Assembly: GCA_003427395.1 (NCBI GenBank)
Contig: BFEA01000234.1
Span: 1,288,883 to 1,314,124 of the forward strand
Direction: 5' to 3'
Source: Chara braunii
Taxonomy: Eukaryota; Streptophyta; Charophyceae; Charales; Characeae
Length of the DNA stretch: 25,242 nucleotides
In this document: positions 1 to 9,445 of the stretch, piece by piece
Numbering within the stretch: the stretch's first letter is position 1
Layout: each line of letters starts with the position of its first letter
The notes under the pieces: generated by a model
What the model saw: only the letters and a program-made list of their open reading frames with translations
The model's database searches: none
Told to the model about the DNA's origin: nothing
Made by a program: the position numbers and the translations under genes

Positions 1-621
1 GGCTATGGTGGACGGGTGTGGGTGACGGAGGAGGGAGAAGGGTTGGGGGTTGTTGGCTATGGTGGACGAGTGTGGGTGACGGAGGAGGAAGAAGGGTTGA
101 GGGAGGTCGGCTATGGTGAGGGTGTGAGTGATGGAGGAAGAAGAAGGGCTGGATAGGTCCGGCTATGGAGGATGGACGTGAGTGATGGAGGGGGAAGGAG
201 GGTTGAAGGTGGTCGGCTATGGTGGATAGGTGTGGGTGATGGAGGAGAAAGGAGAGTTGAGGGTGGTCGGCTATGGTGGACGGGTGTGGGTGACGGACGA
301 GGGAGAAGGGTTGGAGTTGTTGGCTATGGTGGACGGGTGTGGGTGACGGAGGAGGAAGAAGGGTTGAGGGAGGTCGGGTATGGTAGACGGGTGTGAGTGA
401 TGGAGAAAGAAAAAGGGTTGGGGAGGTCCGGCTATAGAGGATGGACGTGAGTGATGGAGGAGGAAGGAGGGTTGAAGGTGGTCGGCTATGGTGGATGGGT
501 GTGGGTGATGAAGGGGGAAGGAGGGTTGAAGGTTGTCGGTTATGGTGGATGGGTGTGGGTGATGGAGGAGGAAGAAGGGTTAGGGGCGGCCGGTTATGGT
601 GGACGGGTGTGGGTGATGGCT
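1..621. repeat. 54-bp minisatellite array with five-unit higher-order period
   Basis: About 11.5 units start at 1, 55, 109, 161, 215, 269, 322, 376, 430, 484, 538 and 592, mostly 54 bp apart (two are 52 and 53). Each opens with ggctatgg or a close variant and continues with a purine-rich GGTGTGGGTGAYGGAGGAGG-type core. Units 1-5 match units 6-10 one to one; for example the units at 161 and 430 share the variant ggatggacgtgagtgatgg. The real period is therefore about 268 bp. Because 54 is divisible by 3, + frames stay open with an 18-residue peptide repeat, but nothing else supports coding. The array is cut by the window start. Confidence 0.95.
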
Positions 622-769
622 CGCTTGTCCCGTGGTCCGCGACCGATTCCTATTTTACCGCCCAACTCCCTACCCCTTATGCTTTTCTCGTAGGTCAATG
701 GTCTTGGCCGCACGTGCCCCTCGTAGATTCCCAAGAGAGGAAGCAACAAGAAATGATCTGTCGACACCT
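622..769. other. Spacer between two tandem arrays
   Basis: This short non-repetitive stretch lies between the 54-bp minisatellite and the first 91-bp array. I see no gene or motif in it. An open frame entering from the minisatellite runs through it but has no recognisable content. Confidence 0.5.
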
Positions 770-1860
770 TCCCAAGCATCTAGAGCCGCAAAACAGCAAT
801 GTGATTAACACCCTACCCGGGGATTGAACAGCGAAGCACCACCAGGTGGGCAGCACCCTACTCATGTACATAGAATAGCAAACTGACAATGTGATCAGCA
901 CCCCACCCTGGGGGTTGAACAGCGAAGCACCACCGGGTGAACAGCAACCCACAAAGAACAGCAGAAGAACAATGTGAACAGCACCCTACCCCGAGGGTTG
1001 AACAGCCAAGTACTAGCGGGTGAACAACAACCTACCTATGCACATAGAACAGCAAAAGAACAATGTCAACATCATCCTACCCTGCGGGTTGAACGGCGAA
1101 GTACTACTGGGTGAACAACAGCCTACCCATACACATAGAACAGCAAAAGAACAATGAGAACAACACCCTGCCGCGAGGGTTGAACAGCGAAGTACTATCG
1201 GGTGAACAACAACCTACCTATGCACATAGAATAGCAAACGGATCATATGAACAGCACCCTACCCCAGGGTTTTGAACAGCGAAGTACCAAGGGGTGAACA
1301 GGTGCCTACTCATGCACATAGCACAGCAATGAACAATGTGAACAACACCCTACCCCGGGGGCTGAACAACGAAGTTCCACCGGGTGAACAGCAGCCTACT
1401 CATGCACATAGAACAACAAACGGACAATGTGAACAACATCCTACCTCTGGGTTTGAACAACGAAGTACTACCGGGTGAATAGCAGCCTACCCATGCACAT
1501 AGAACAGCAAAAGAACAATGTGAACAGCACCCTACCACGGGGGTTGAACAGCGAAGTACTACCAGGTGAACAGCAACCTACCCATGCACATAGAACAGGA
1601 AAAAAACAATGTAAACAGCACCCTTTCCCGGGGGTTGAATTTCGAAGTACTACCGGGTGAACAACAACCTACCCAAGCACATAGAACAGCAAACGGACAA
1701 TGTGAACAGCACCCTACCCCGGGGTTTGAACAGCAAAGGACCACCGGCTGAACAACAACCTACCCATGCACATAGAGCAACAAACGGACAATGTGAACAG
1801 CACCCTACCCATGCACATAGAACACCAAACGGACAATGTGAACAACATCTACCCTAGAGG
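770..1860. repeat. 91-bp satellite array, family A
   Basis: About 11.5 units. The anchor ttgaac and its variants occur at 824, 915, 998, 1089, 1180, 1272, 1362, 1453, 1544, 1635 and 1726. Spacing is 91 bp in most cases, with single 83, 90 and 92 exceptions. The core reads gaagtactaccgggtgaaca, then caacctacccatgcacatag. The right end carries an extra 45-bp half unit (cacatag to ctaccc repeated) at about 1770-1860, which accounts for the shift to the next family. A 91-bp period is not divisible by 3, so the short open frames are by-products. Confidence 0.93.
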
Positions 1861-2345
1861 AATGCTCACCGAGGTACCCCGAGATGAAGCGCCATACACA
1901 CACTCATCAAGGACAGCATAAAGACAAGATTTTGAAACTCCCTAGGAGGAAGAAACATTACCGACGTATCCCGAAGTGAAGCGCCACACACACACTCATC
2001 AAGGACAACATAAAGAAAAGATTTGAAGCATCCTAGGAGGAGAAAACATCACCGAAGTATCCCGAAGTGAAGCGCCACACACACACTTATGAAGGACAAC
2101 ATAAAGACAAGATTTGAAGTATCCGTGGAGGAGGAAACATTACCGACGTATCTCGAAGTGAAGCGCCACACACACACTCATCAAGGACATCATAAAGACA
2201 AGATTTGAAGCATCTGAGGAGGAGAAAACATCACCGAAGTATCCCGAAGTGAAGCGCCACACACACACTCATCAAGGACAACATAAAACCAAGATTTGAA
2301 GCATCCTAGGAAGAGGAAACATCACCGAAGTATCCCGAAGTGAAT
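1861..2345. repeat. 91-bp satellite array, family B
   Basis: Five to six units with the anchor accg at 1868, 1960, 2051, 2142, 2233 and 2324 (spacing 92, then 91 four times). The core is gaagtatcccgaagtgaagc followed by gccacacacacactcatc and a ggacaacataaagacaag segment. The gaagta..gtgaa portion lines up with family A and with the gaactttcacaaggtgaatc core of family C, so the three families look related. The last unit is a hybrid that passes into family C around 2340 without losing phase. Confidence 0.92.
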
Positions 2346-3815
2346 CGCAACTTCCCTAAGCTTCCAATTAAGTGAAAACTCAAAGTTTGAAGCATCAACA
2401 CAAGGAGAAACATCATGAAAATTTCACAAGGTGAATCACAACTTACCCAAGTTCCCAAATCAGTGAAAACTCAAAGTTTGAAGCATCAACACAAGAGGAG
2501 ACATCACGGAACTTTCACAAGGTGAATCGCAACTTACCCAAGCCCCCAAATCAGTGAAAACTCGAAGTCCGAAGCATCAACGCAAGGGGAAATATTACAG
2601 AACTTTCACAAGGTGAATCGCAACTTACCCAAGCCCCCAAATCAGTGAAAACTCAAAGTTTGAAGCATCAACACAAGGGGAAACATCACGGAACNCCCCA
2701 AATCAGTGAAAACTCAAAGTTTGAAGCATCAACACAAGGGGAAACATCACGGAACTTTCACAAGGTGAATCGCAACTTACCCAAGCCCCCGAATCAGTAA
2801 AAACTCAAAGTTTGAAGCATCAACACAAGGGGAAACATCACAGAACTTTCACAAGGTGAATCACAACTTACCCAGGCTCCCAAATCAGTGAAAACTCAAG
2901 GTTTGAAGCATCAACACAAGGGGAAACATCACGGAACTTTCACAAGGTGAATCGCAACTTACCAAGGCTCCCAAATTAGTGAAAACTCAAAGTTTGAGGC
3001 ATCAACACAAAGGGAAACATCACGGAACTTTCACAAGGTGAATCGCAACTTACCCAGGCTCCTAAATCAGTGAAAACTCAAAGTTTGAAGCATCAACACA
3101 AAGGGAAACATCACGAAACTTTCACAAGGTGAATCGCAACTTACCCAGACTCTCAAATCAGTGAAAACTCAAGGTTTGAAGCATCAACACAAAGGGAAAC
3201 ATCACGGAACTTTCACAAGGTGAATCGAAACTTACCCAGGCTCCCAAATCAGTGAAAACTCAAAGTTTGAAGCATCAACAGAAGGGGAAACATCACGAAA
3301 TTTTCACAAGGTGAATTGCAACTTACCCAAGCTCGCAAATCAATGAAAACTCATAGTTTGAAGCATCAACACAAGGGGAAACATCACGGAACTTTCACAA
3401 GGTGAATCGCAACTTACCCAAGCCCCCAAATCAGTGAACACTCAAAGTTCGAAGCATCAGCACAAAGGGAAACATCACGGAACTTTCACAAGGCGAATCG
3501 CAACCTACCCAGGTTCCCAAATCAGTGAAAACTTAAAGTTTGAAGCATCAACACAAGGGGAAACATCACGGAACTTTCACAAGGTGAATCGCAACTTACC
3601 CAAGGTCCCAAATCAGTGAAAACTCAAAGTTTGAAGCATCAACACAACGAGAAACATCACGGAACTTTCACAAGGTGAATCGCAACTTACCCAAGCCCCC
3701 AAATCAATGAAAACTCAAAGTTTGAAGCATCAACACAAGGGGAAACATCACGGAACTTTCACAAGGTAAATCGCAACTTACCCAAGCCCCCAAATCAATG
3801 AAAATCGCAGTTTTG
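2346..3815. repeat. 91-bp satellite array, family C
   Basis: About 16 units. The anchor tttgaagcatcaac recurs at 2386, 2477, 2568, 2659, then 2720, 2811, 2902, 2993, 3084, 3175, 3266, 3357, 3448, 3539, 3630 and 3721. Every interval is exactly 91 bp except 2659-2720, which is 61 bp and contains the single N at 2695. Units differ by scattered substitutions but not by indels. The array runs out near 3811 in a purine-rich microsatellite. Confidence 0.96.
2695..2695. other. Single N, probable assembly join inside satellite
   Basis: The unit holding this N is 61 bp long where all its neighbours are 91 bp. About 30 bp are missing exactly at the N, so it marks a collapsed or artificial join and not one ambiguous base. 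Copy number in this array should be treated as a minimum. Confidence 0.7.
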
Positions 3816-3991
3816 ACAAGAGGAGGAGGGAGAGAAGGAGGAACAAGATGAAGGAGAAGAAGAAGAAGAAGAAGAAGAAGAAGAAGAAGAAGAAGAAGGG
3901 AGAAAGAAGAAGGAGAGAAGAAGGAGAGGATGAAGAAGAAGAAGAAGAAGAAGAAGAAGAAGAAGAAGAAGAAGAAGAAGAAGGAGGAGGA
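3816..3991. repeat. GAA/GAG microsatellite
   Basis: Purine-only stretch with two long GAA runs (about 3856-3898 and 3930-3983) separated by interrupted GGAGAA/GAGGAT sequence. On the + strand it gives poly-Lys/Glu frames and on the minus strand poly-Ser/Phe frames; these are low-complexity artefacts. Confidence 0.97.
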
Positions 3992-4359
3992 ACTCTCCCT
4001 CCTCTTTTACTCACCTCTAGCTGGTCTCTAGGCAGTGGAGTCACAATGCTTGGTTCTAGTCTTCTGAGTATGGCTTTTCCTCTCTCCCAAGTCCTCTCCT
4101 CCTCCCCTCACACCTCTCCTTAAGCTATGGTAGGTCCCTACTTCTAAGGCTGTGGAGTCCTTCCCTCTAGAAGGGCTAAGGGGACCCGTTTTCAGCCTCT
4201 CCTCCTACTTCACAGCCTGAGGGCTATGGCGGACCACTCTTTATGCTCCCTCCTAGCTTCTTGGTCACCTTTCTCAGTCCTACCACCATAGCCAGGCTAC
4301 ACGTTAACTCCGGCCCTCACTCCCTTGCTTTTCTTCTACTCGGACTCTTTCCTAGACTC
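3992..4359. other. Intergenic, pyrimidine-rich
   Basis: C/T-rich sequence with loose repetition of phrases such as gctatggyrg and gtggagtc. There is no supported gene and no clear tandem unit. Confidence 0.5.
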
Positions 4360-4559
4360 ATTTGGGCAGCATGGACACCTCTCATGCTCAAATGAGAGTT
4401 GCGGCCTACACCTCAAACTTATGTAGGCTGGAACAAGTGCACCGCCCAACCTCTAGGCCCCTCCAAGTGCCTTTAGGTAGAGCGAGGTACCCCAAAGGCC
4501 AAATTTCCGGTTTTGGCCCATCTGGAGGTACCTCGGCCTCATTTTGGCCAGGTACATGC

Positions 4560-4588
4560 AGTCCGAGAGGCTGGTACCCTCTCGGACT
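4560..4588. repeat. Perfect 10-bp inverted repeat
   Basis: Arm agtccgagag at 4560-4569 pairs with ctctcggact at 4579-4588 around a 9-nt loop. Confidence 0.85.
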
Positions 4589-4963
4589 ACCCCTTGGCCT
4601 ACCCTGGCCTCTTTTCACATGAAAGGTGCTGCCTTTTGGGTACCACTACCCCAAAATGCAGCCTTTGCCAAAATTTGAGGGCCTAGAGGCCTGTTTTCCA
4701 TCTTTTTCTTGGTCTAGGTCTCCTTTGAGTAGGCCGTTGCATTTTCCCAAGTGACGGCACAGATCTCATCCTTGCATTTGGCTGAGATCAATAGTTCTCA
4801 TTATTCCGAGTTACTCCAAGCTCTCCCTTGCTTCAAATTAAAGCCTTTTGCTTCAAATTTCAATTTTTTCGATATACCTGGCCCAAACCTTGGGCCAAAT
4901 TCGAAGTTTTGTCTTGTTCCTCTCTTTGTTTTCCCTCCAATTTGCTGCCAACTCATTTCGGAG

Positions 4964-5000
4964 CTAGCCGTTTTGTGTCAGCCCACACAAAAACGGCTAG
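4964..5000. repeat. 15-bp hairpin with one bulge
   Basis: Arm ctagccgttttgtgt at 4964-4978 pairs with acacaaaaacggctag at 4985-5000, which has one extra A, around a 6-nt loop (cagccc). It is the longest stem of the cluster. Confidence 0.85.
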
Positions 5001-5101
5001 ATCTCCTCCTCCACGAGATCAGATCTCAGATCTAAGGCCCAAAAATGAGCCGGCCAACTCACATCAGCATTTTTCTTCATTTTTGTTGCTTAAATTCAGA
5101 T

Positions 5102-5140
5102 ATTGCAGAGATAATGCCTCAAGGACCTTATCTCTGCAAT
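5102..5140. repeat. Perfect 13-bp inverted repeat
   Basis: Arm attgcagagataa at 5102-5114 pairs with ttatctctgcaat at 5128-5140 around a 13-nt loop. Confidence 0.87.
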
Positions 5141-5148
5141 CCGGACTG

Positions 5149-5169
5149 CCCTCCTAGGATCTAGGAGGG
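5149..5169. repeat. 9-bp inverted repeat with 3-nt loop
   Basis: ccctcctag at 5149-5157 and ctaggaggg at 5161-5169 flank gat. It starts only 9 bp after the preceding hairpin. Confidence 0.8.
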
Positions 5170-5170
5170 A

Positions 5171-6874
5171 TGAGGTCATCATTGAGACCTGCCAGTCCCT
5201 ATTGCTGCAGTCGCAACCTGGCGGCACATTTTCCTCCACCCATTCCTCCTCCTTTGTCTCATTCTCCCCCTTTTTCTCACCTTTTCCTCTCCTTCCACTT
5301 TTATTTTTGTCAGGACAAGTGTCCAACAGCTATTTCTCCTCTTTCTAGATGTTGGACCCTACCCAAGGTTTGATTTTGCAGCCGGCATATGGCCGTTTCA
5401 CCTTGGACTGCAGTAGTGGCACCCCCAAGGCCAAAAGGGGCTCCTTTTTGCTGCCGCCGCTTCCAGTTTTGAGACCCCCTTGCTCCAATTTCCTCCGGCC
5501 AGCCCTTTTTCCACAAGGAGCCATCGGAACCTCGTTTTTCTTGGCCTGGCTGGCTCGGGAACAACCTGGACTGCCGGTCGGGCCCCCTCACTGCCACTGC
5601 TCCTTCTCTTCCCCCTCGACACCTCCCGTCGGCGCTTGCCACGGCGGCACTTAACGTTTCATCCCGACTCCCTGGCCCGGACGGGTCCCGTCCCCCTGGT
5701 GTCAGGTTATTTTATTTTTATTGCTGTTGCACTTGATCTAGGGTTCCTTTGGGTCGCCCCAGGTGCCTTTCATCTTTCCCGTCTCACGCCCGTCTTCTCT
5801 GTTCCGTTAGCAACTTTCGTCAGCACCCGACCCCTCCTTTTTTTCTTATTGTTTCTGGTCCCCCCCCCTATTTTTCCGGCGTCATCCCGGTTGACGACCC
5901 GCTCTCGCATGTCCTCCTCCTTGGGCTCGTTGCCGATTATTCTGTCGACTGCTCCGGCCTTCAGACCCGTCGGCGGCTCCCGACACTTTATATCGTCGAT
6001 ACCCGTCCCGCTAGTGGTTTCGCTGGTGCCAACATTTTATCTAGGCCCACGCGGTCCGCGACACTTCGGCCCGCTTACACTGCGTCTTTTCCCTCGGTCT
6101 CACGTGGTTCTTGGTACTCTGCCCCGTCGGCACCATGCCGTCCCCTGGTCCCGAGTGGTCCCCTGCACTTCGTCCTGCCGGTACCGCCCCGTCCTTCGAT
6201 CTCATGTAGTCCCCGGCACTCCTGCCCCGCCCGCACCACGTCTTTCCTTGGCGCCCCTGACGTCCTTCTGCCTTATAGCGATTTCCGCTCCCCGCTCCTA
6301 TTGCGTTCCGCACGCTATTCCGTTTCGGGTGCCGGTTCCCACCTAACCTGCAATCTCCTTAGTTCTCCTGCCGTCGTGTCGCGTCAGCGCCTTGCGCCCT
6401 GTCCCTTCCTGCTCTCCTTCCTTCCCTTGCTGCACACCTCCTATGTTGCTGCCAACTTCCCGGCGGTCCTCCTTCGTTCTTGGGGGAAGAGCTGCCCCTT
6501 GCTACCCTCTCACAATCCCTCGCCGCTTCCTGTTTCGACAATTCCTTTCTATTTTGGCGGTTCTGACGACTTCTAGGCAGCCTCTAGCTTCCTACTGCCT
6601 GTGCCCACGTTTCCGCTCTTTCCGGCATTCTTGCCTCTGGTTTTCTCTGCCGTGCACAAATTGGTCATATCCAGTCTCTCGAGTGGCGGGAAATCATTCG
6701 CGACTCACTAGTCCCGACATATTCCCCCCACTCATTCGCCATATCCCCATCGCGCACCAATCCATGGTCAGTAGGGATTTTGGAGTGACAGACAGACAGG
6801 GTGGGATGGGTAGTTAGCTTGCCAGGGTTCTTTTTGTCTTTCCCACTCTTTTCTTAGGTCCTTCTTTAAGTTTC
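5171..6874. other. Pyrimidine-rich stretch with long but unsupported open frames
   Basis: The + strand is strongly C/T-rich. Overlapping + frames stay open at 5480-6346, 5749-6576 and 6392-6817, and their translations are Pro/Ser/Arg/Leu-rich with no domain. Mutual overlap in different frames and the compositional bias explain the lack of stops, so I do not call them genes. A three- to four-copy 51-bp repeat lies inside (6049-6254). Confidence 0.5.
6049..6254. repeat. Imperfect 51-bp tandem repeat
   Basis: Units start near 6049, 6102, 6153 and 6204 (spacing 53, 51, 51). Each carries a GTGGTYCYYGGYACTC-like half followed by TGCCCCGYCGGCACC-like sequence. The spacing corresponds to 17 codons, giving weak periodic peptides on both strands. 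Confidence 0.65.
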
Positions 6875-7064
6875 CGCCCTTGGGGCGGGGGAGGGTATGN
6901 AGGGGTCAAGGTTTTTGTTTCGGGTTTCCTTTGGATTGCGTGACGTCCCCAAACTCAATAATGTCTTTGTAACGAGCACGTAACACTCTCTGTGCATCAA
7001 CGTCCGTCTCACAGCTGTATCTCTTTCTCACAAAAACTCCCAAATACTCGAGAGTTTCCCAACA
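6875..7064 (+). mobile_element. Possible 3' LTR of a plus-strand element with purine tract
   Basis: A G-rich tract (ggggcgggggagggta, about 6882-6897) directly precedes TG at 6898. The following 167 bp end with gagtttcccaaca at 7064, so the segment has TG...CA ends next to a polypurine-like tract. This is the arrangement expected for a 3' LTR on the + strand. No matching 5' copy or target duplication was found, and one base after the TG is N (6900). It could equally be chance. Confidence 0.25.
6900..6900. other. Single N, probable assembly join
   Basis: A second isolated N sits in the G-rich tract at the edge of the LTR-like segment. By analogy with the N at 2695 it may hide missing sequence, so the continuity of 5171-6899 with 6901 onward is not certain. 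Confidence 0.5.
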
Positions 7065-7728
7065 GTCTCCTGCATTATCCTACAAAAGAGAGGATGACGA
7101 GCCCATCACCCTTCCCAGGGACCGAGGTAAGAGGGAGATTTTGGCGGCGAATGTCACATGGATCGTCCGCCATGGCTTCCTTCAGGTGCGAGCTAGCAGC
7201 ACGTCAAGGGTTTTAAGCAGCTCGATGTCTCTTTCTTTCTTTCTTTTCTCATCAAGTCGTTTAGCATTACCCTTTGGAGGGGTCTGGCCACATATATGTC
7301 CTTCAGCTAGTTTTTTCATTGTACGTTATTTCTCGCTCTCAACAATGTCTTGAAGGTTGCATATGTAATCTCAAATCTATCTTCCCATTTCATTGAGAAA
7401 ATATTCTCGAGAAAAAATCATTTTGGCTTTGTCTCATTCATTACTCTTAGGACATCCACTTATTTTCAATACAATTTTCCTCTCCCCAAAGCTCAGGCAT
7501 AGCTAAATCGACGTGCATCCTTCCCAGGTCATTCCTCCCGGCGTTTCTCATGTCCTGGCAATTCCGTATGCATATCATCCTCTGCCTTTTCTTGCTCTTT
7601 ACTTAATTGACTCTCCATGTGCAATGTTTGGCTCACCCCTCAGCCACTTCTCATCTTTTCAAGCTTATACGAGCCGATTACACAGCCAGCTCTTAGTCTG
7701 CCAGTTCCAGTTCATACCATATCGTTTG
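7065..7728. other. Intergenic, no gene seen
   Basis: Includes a short ttctttctttctttt tract near 7228-7245. No open frame with recognisable content on either strand and no RNA gene. Confidence 0.5.
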
Positions 7729-8000
7729 CTCAAGTCTTTTCTGCATTGGCGTCTTGCCAGGACCCCCCTTTTCTCAGGCCCATGCAACCCAATTACAAGT
7801 CTTTTTCTTTTCTGGGTGTCTTGCCAGACCCTGTTTACCATGTCACTTGCTCACGTCCTTTCTGTCCTGGGCGTCCTGCAATACCCCATTTTCTTAGGCC
7901 CATGCAAAGCCAATTACAAGTCTTTTTCAGTTCTGGGTATCTTGTCAGACCCTTTTTTTCTCAGGCCTATGCAAAACCAATTACAAGTCTTTTGCATGCG
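7729..8000. repeat. Degenerate 53-68-bp tandem repeat
   Basis: About four units share ctgggygtcttgccagaccc followed by ttctcaggcccatgcaa and ccaattacaagtctttt. The gtcttgcc anchors lie near 7749, 7817, 7870 and 7936. The unit at 7870 lacks the aggcccatgcaa half, which explains its shorter length. Two overlapping + frames of 166 and 219 codons cross it without domain content. Confidence 0.75.
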
Positions 8001-8959
8001 TTTTCATTGGTAGATGGCACACCTTCTCCCCACTCAAAACGCGATTTCCCCATCGCGCGACTGGTTCTCACTCAGAGGTACGCAGCCCTTTGGCCCACCA
8101 ACCGCAAGTCAAGGATACAAGCCCACCTGCTTCACAAAGGAAGAGTGATCAGTTCTTCCCCAGCGGACGACGCCTTATCCTTCTACCCGGTCCGACCTTT
8201 CTTCTCTTACGTGGCGAGCACCAATACTGAGGTTCCTCCTCACTTCCGGCAGGCAGGTCCAATCCGAGCCTTCTAGGGTCTCGTCTAGCCGTAAGAGCGT
8301 TCCACGCGAATCGTTCCTCCCGAGTGGTAATTTTCTGGATTCCGGCCTCTTCCTTTCAAGAGAGTTGATGCGCTCAATCAGTCCGCGGGTGCAGTTACGA
8401 AGACCACGCAATTAGTCCCGAAACGGTTGTAATGTTCCGGCAGGGCAGTGTCAATGCCCCGTGGTGGTGGCGGACTCCACCCGGTACCTCGCCCAGCCTC
8501 TCCCCTTAGACAGTGCTGCCCAACTTAGCGCGGGCAGCCGTGGTCTAACCCAAACGGCCATGCCACCCCTCTATGACATGGCGTGTGGTTGGAGAGTAGC
8601 AAAATAGACTAGATGAGAATGGTTTTCCAACCCATTTGGCTCTCTCGCCCTTTGACGTTTAGGCATTCAACAGGAGGCGCAGTTGGAATTCCCCGACTAG
8701 AGCTCATTGTCGGAGGTGGTTCTGGACGTCCCGCACCGACCCAAGTGGTAGATGCCTTAGTCCTTCAACCCTCATTATCTTGAAGAAGGAACAGGTCGCG
8801 CTGAGACTTTTCCCTCAAAGGGATAGAGGTCTTGGGGTCGTGGTGCGTGCACCAGTATCCCCCTCTTGCTGAGGCCAAAGACTAGATGAAAAGATAAATC
8901 CATTTCAATGCTCTTTCCAAATCCATCTCAAGTTGCCTAGGGTCCCCTGTTTATGCAGT
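8001..8959. other. Unique non-coding stretch
   Basis: The base composition is more balanced than in the flanks and the sequence looks non-repetitive. I looked for organelle-like or rRNA-like sequence and for tRNAs and cannot support any. Open frames are short. Confidence 0.45.
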
Positions 8960-9070
8960 GCAATTTTCAATACTCAATCCAATTCCAATGCTCTGTCTCA
9001 TTCTCATGCTTAATCTCAGTCCAATGCTCAATCTCAGTCTAATGCTCAATCTCAGTCCAATGCTCAATGC
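8960..9070. repeat. 18-bp tandem repeat
   Basis: atgctcaatctcagtcca units start at 9006, 9024, 9042 and 9060, exactly 18 bp apart, with a degenerate lead-in from about 8960. The multiple-of-three period keeps a Met/Leu/Asn/Ser frame open. Confidence 0.88.
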
Positions 9071-9215
9071 AATATCTCTTCCAAGGCTAAATCCAATATC
9101 CTTTCCTGGGTTTAGTTCTTTCCAATCTCTTCTCCAAGGCTCGGCTCTTTCCGATCTCTTTTCCAAACTCAGCTCATTCCAATTTCTTTTCCAAGGCTCA
9201 GCTCTTCCAATACCA
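9071..9215. repeat. 28-29-bp tandem repeat
   Basis: Units of the form tccaatctcttctccaaggctcrgctct, with anchors at 9121, 9149, 9178 and 9206 (28, 29, 28 bp) and a degenerate copy near 9071-9100. It directly follows the 18-bp array and shares its tccaa vocabulary. Confidence 0.8.
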
Positions 9216-9291
9216 TGCATCTCAAGCGGCCATGCAAGGGGACCCCAGTGCCAATTCCAAAGAATGGTCTTTGTCAGGGGTCATTCCGAAT

Positions 9292-9445
9292 AACCTGGTT
9301 AGGGTCGTTCTTTCCAATTCCAAGTCGAACAGCCTGGTTAGGACCATCCTTATCCATTTCAATTGGGCAGCCTGATTAGGGCCATCCTTATCTATTTCAA
9401 TTGAACAGCCTGGTTAGGGTCATCCTTGTCCATTGCAATGTTAGC
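9292..9445. repeat. 38-bp tandem repeat
   Basis: Four units with the anchor agcctggttagg or a variant at 9292, 9331, 9369 and 9407 (39, 38, 38 bp), followed by ccatccttatccatttcaat. The first unit is the most diverged. Confidence 0.88.

Larger units (their letters stand above)
4360..5170. repeat. Cluster of short perfect inverted repeats
   Basis: At least six hairpin-capable palindromes lie in about 610 bp: 4560-4588 (10-bp stem, 9-nt loop), 4634-4656 (7-bp stem), 4879-4897 (8-bp stem, 3-nt loop), 4964-5000 (15-bp stem with one bulged A), 5102-5140 (13-bp stem) and 5149-5169 (9-bp stem, 3-nt loop). The stems differ from one another in sequence. No ORF here has recognisable content. The density suggests a foldback-type element or a structured RNA, but no family was recognised. 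Confidence 0.6.

Noticed and set aside
172-827. Gly/Val/Trp-rich open frames in the minisatellite
   Set aside because: The 54-bp unit length keeps the frame open; the translation just mirrors the repeat.
770-3815. CRISPR-like regular direct repeats
   Set aside because: Whole 91-bp units repeat with no unique spacers, in a eukaryotic retroelement context.
3778-4123. Poly-Glu/Lys and poly-Ser/Phe peptides
   Set aside because: Products of the GAA microsatellite.
5480-6817. Long plus-strand open frames of 288, 275 and 141 codons
   Set aside because: They overlap in different frames and encode Pro/Ser/Arg-rich sequence without domains in C/T-rich DNA with a tandem repeat.
8041-8900. Organelle-derived insertion
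   Set aside because: The composition looked different from the flanks, but I could not identify any organellar gene or rRNA segment.
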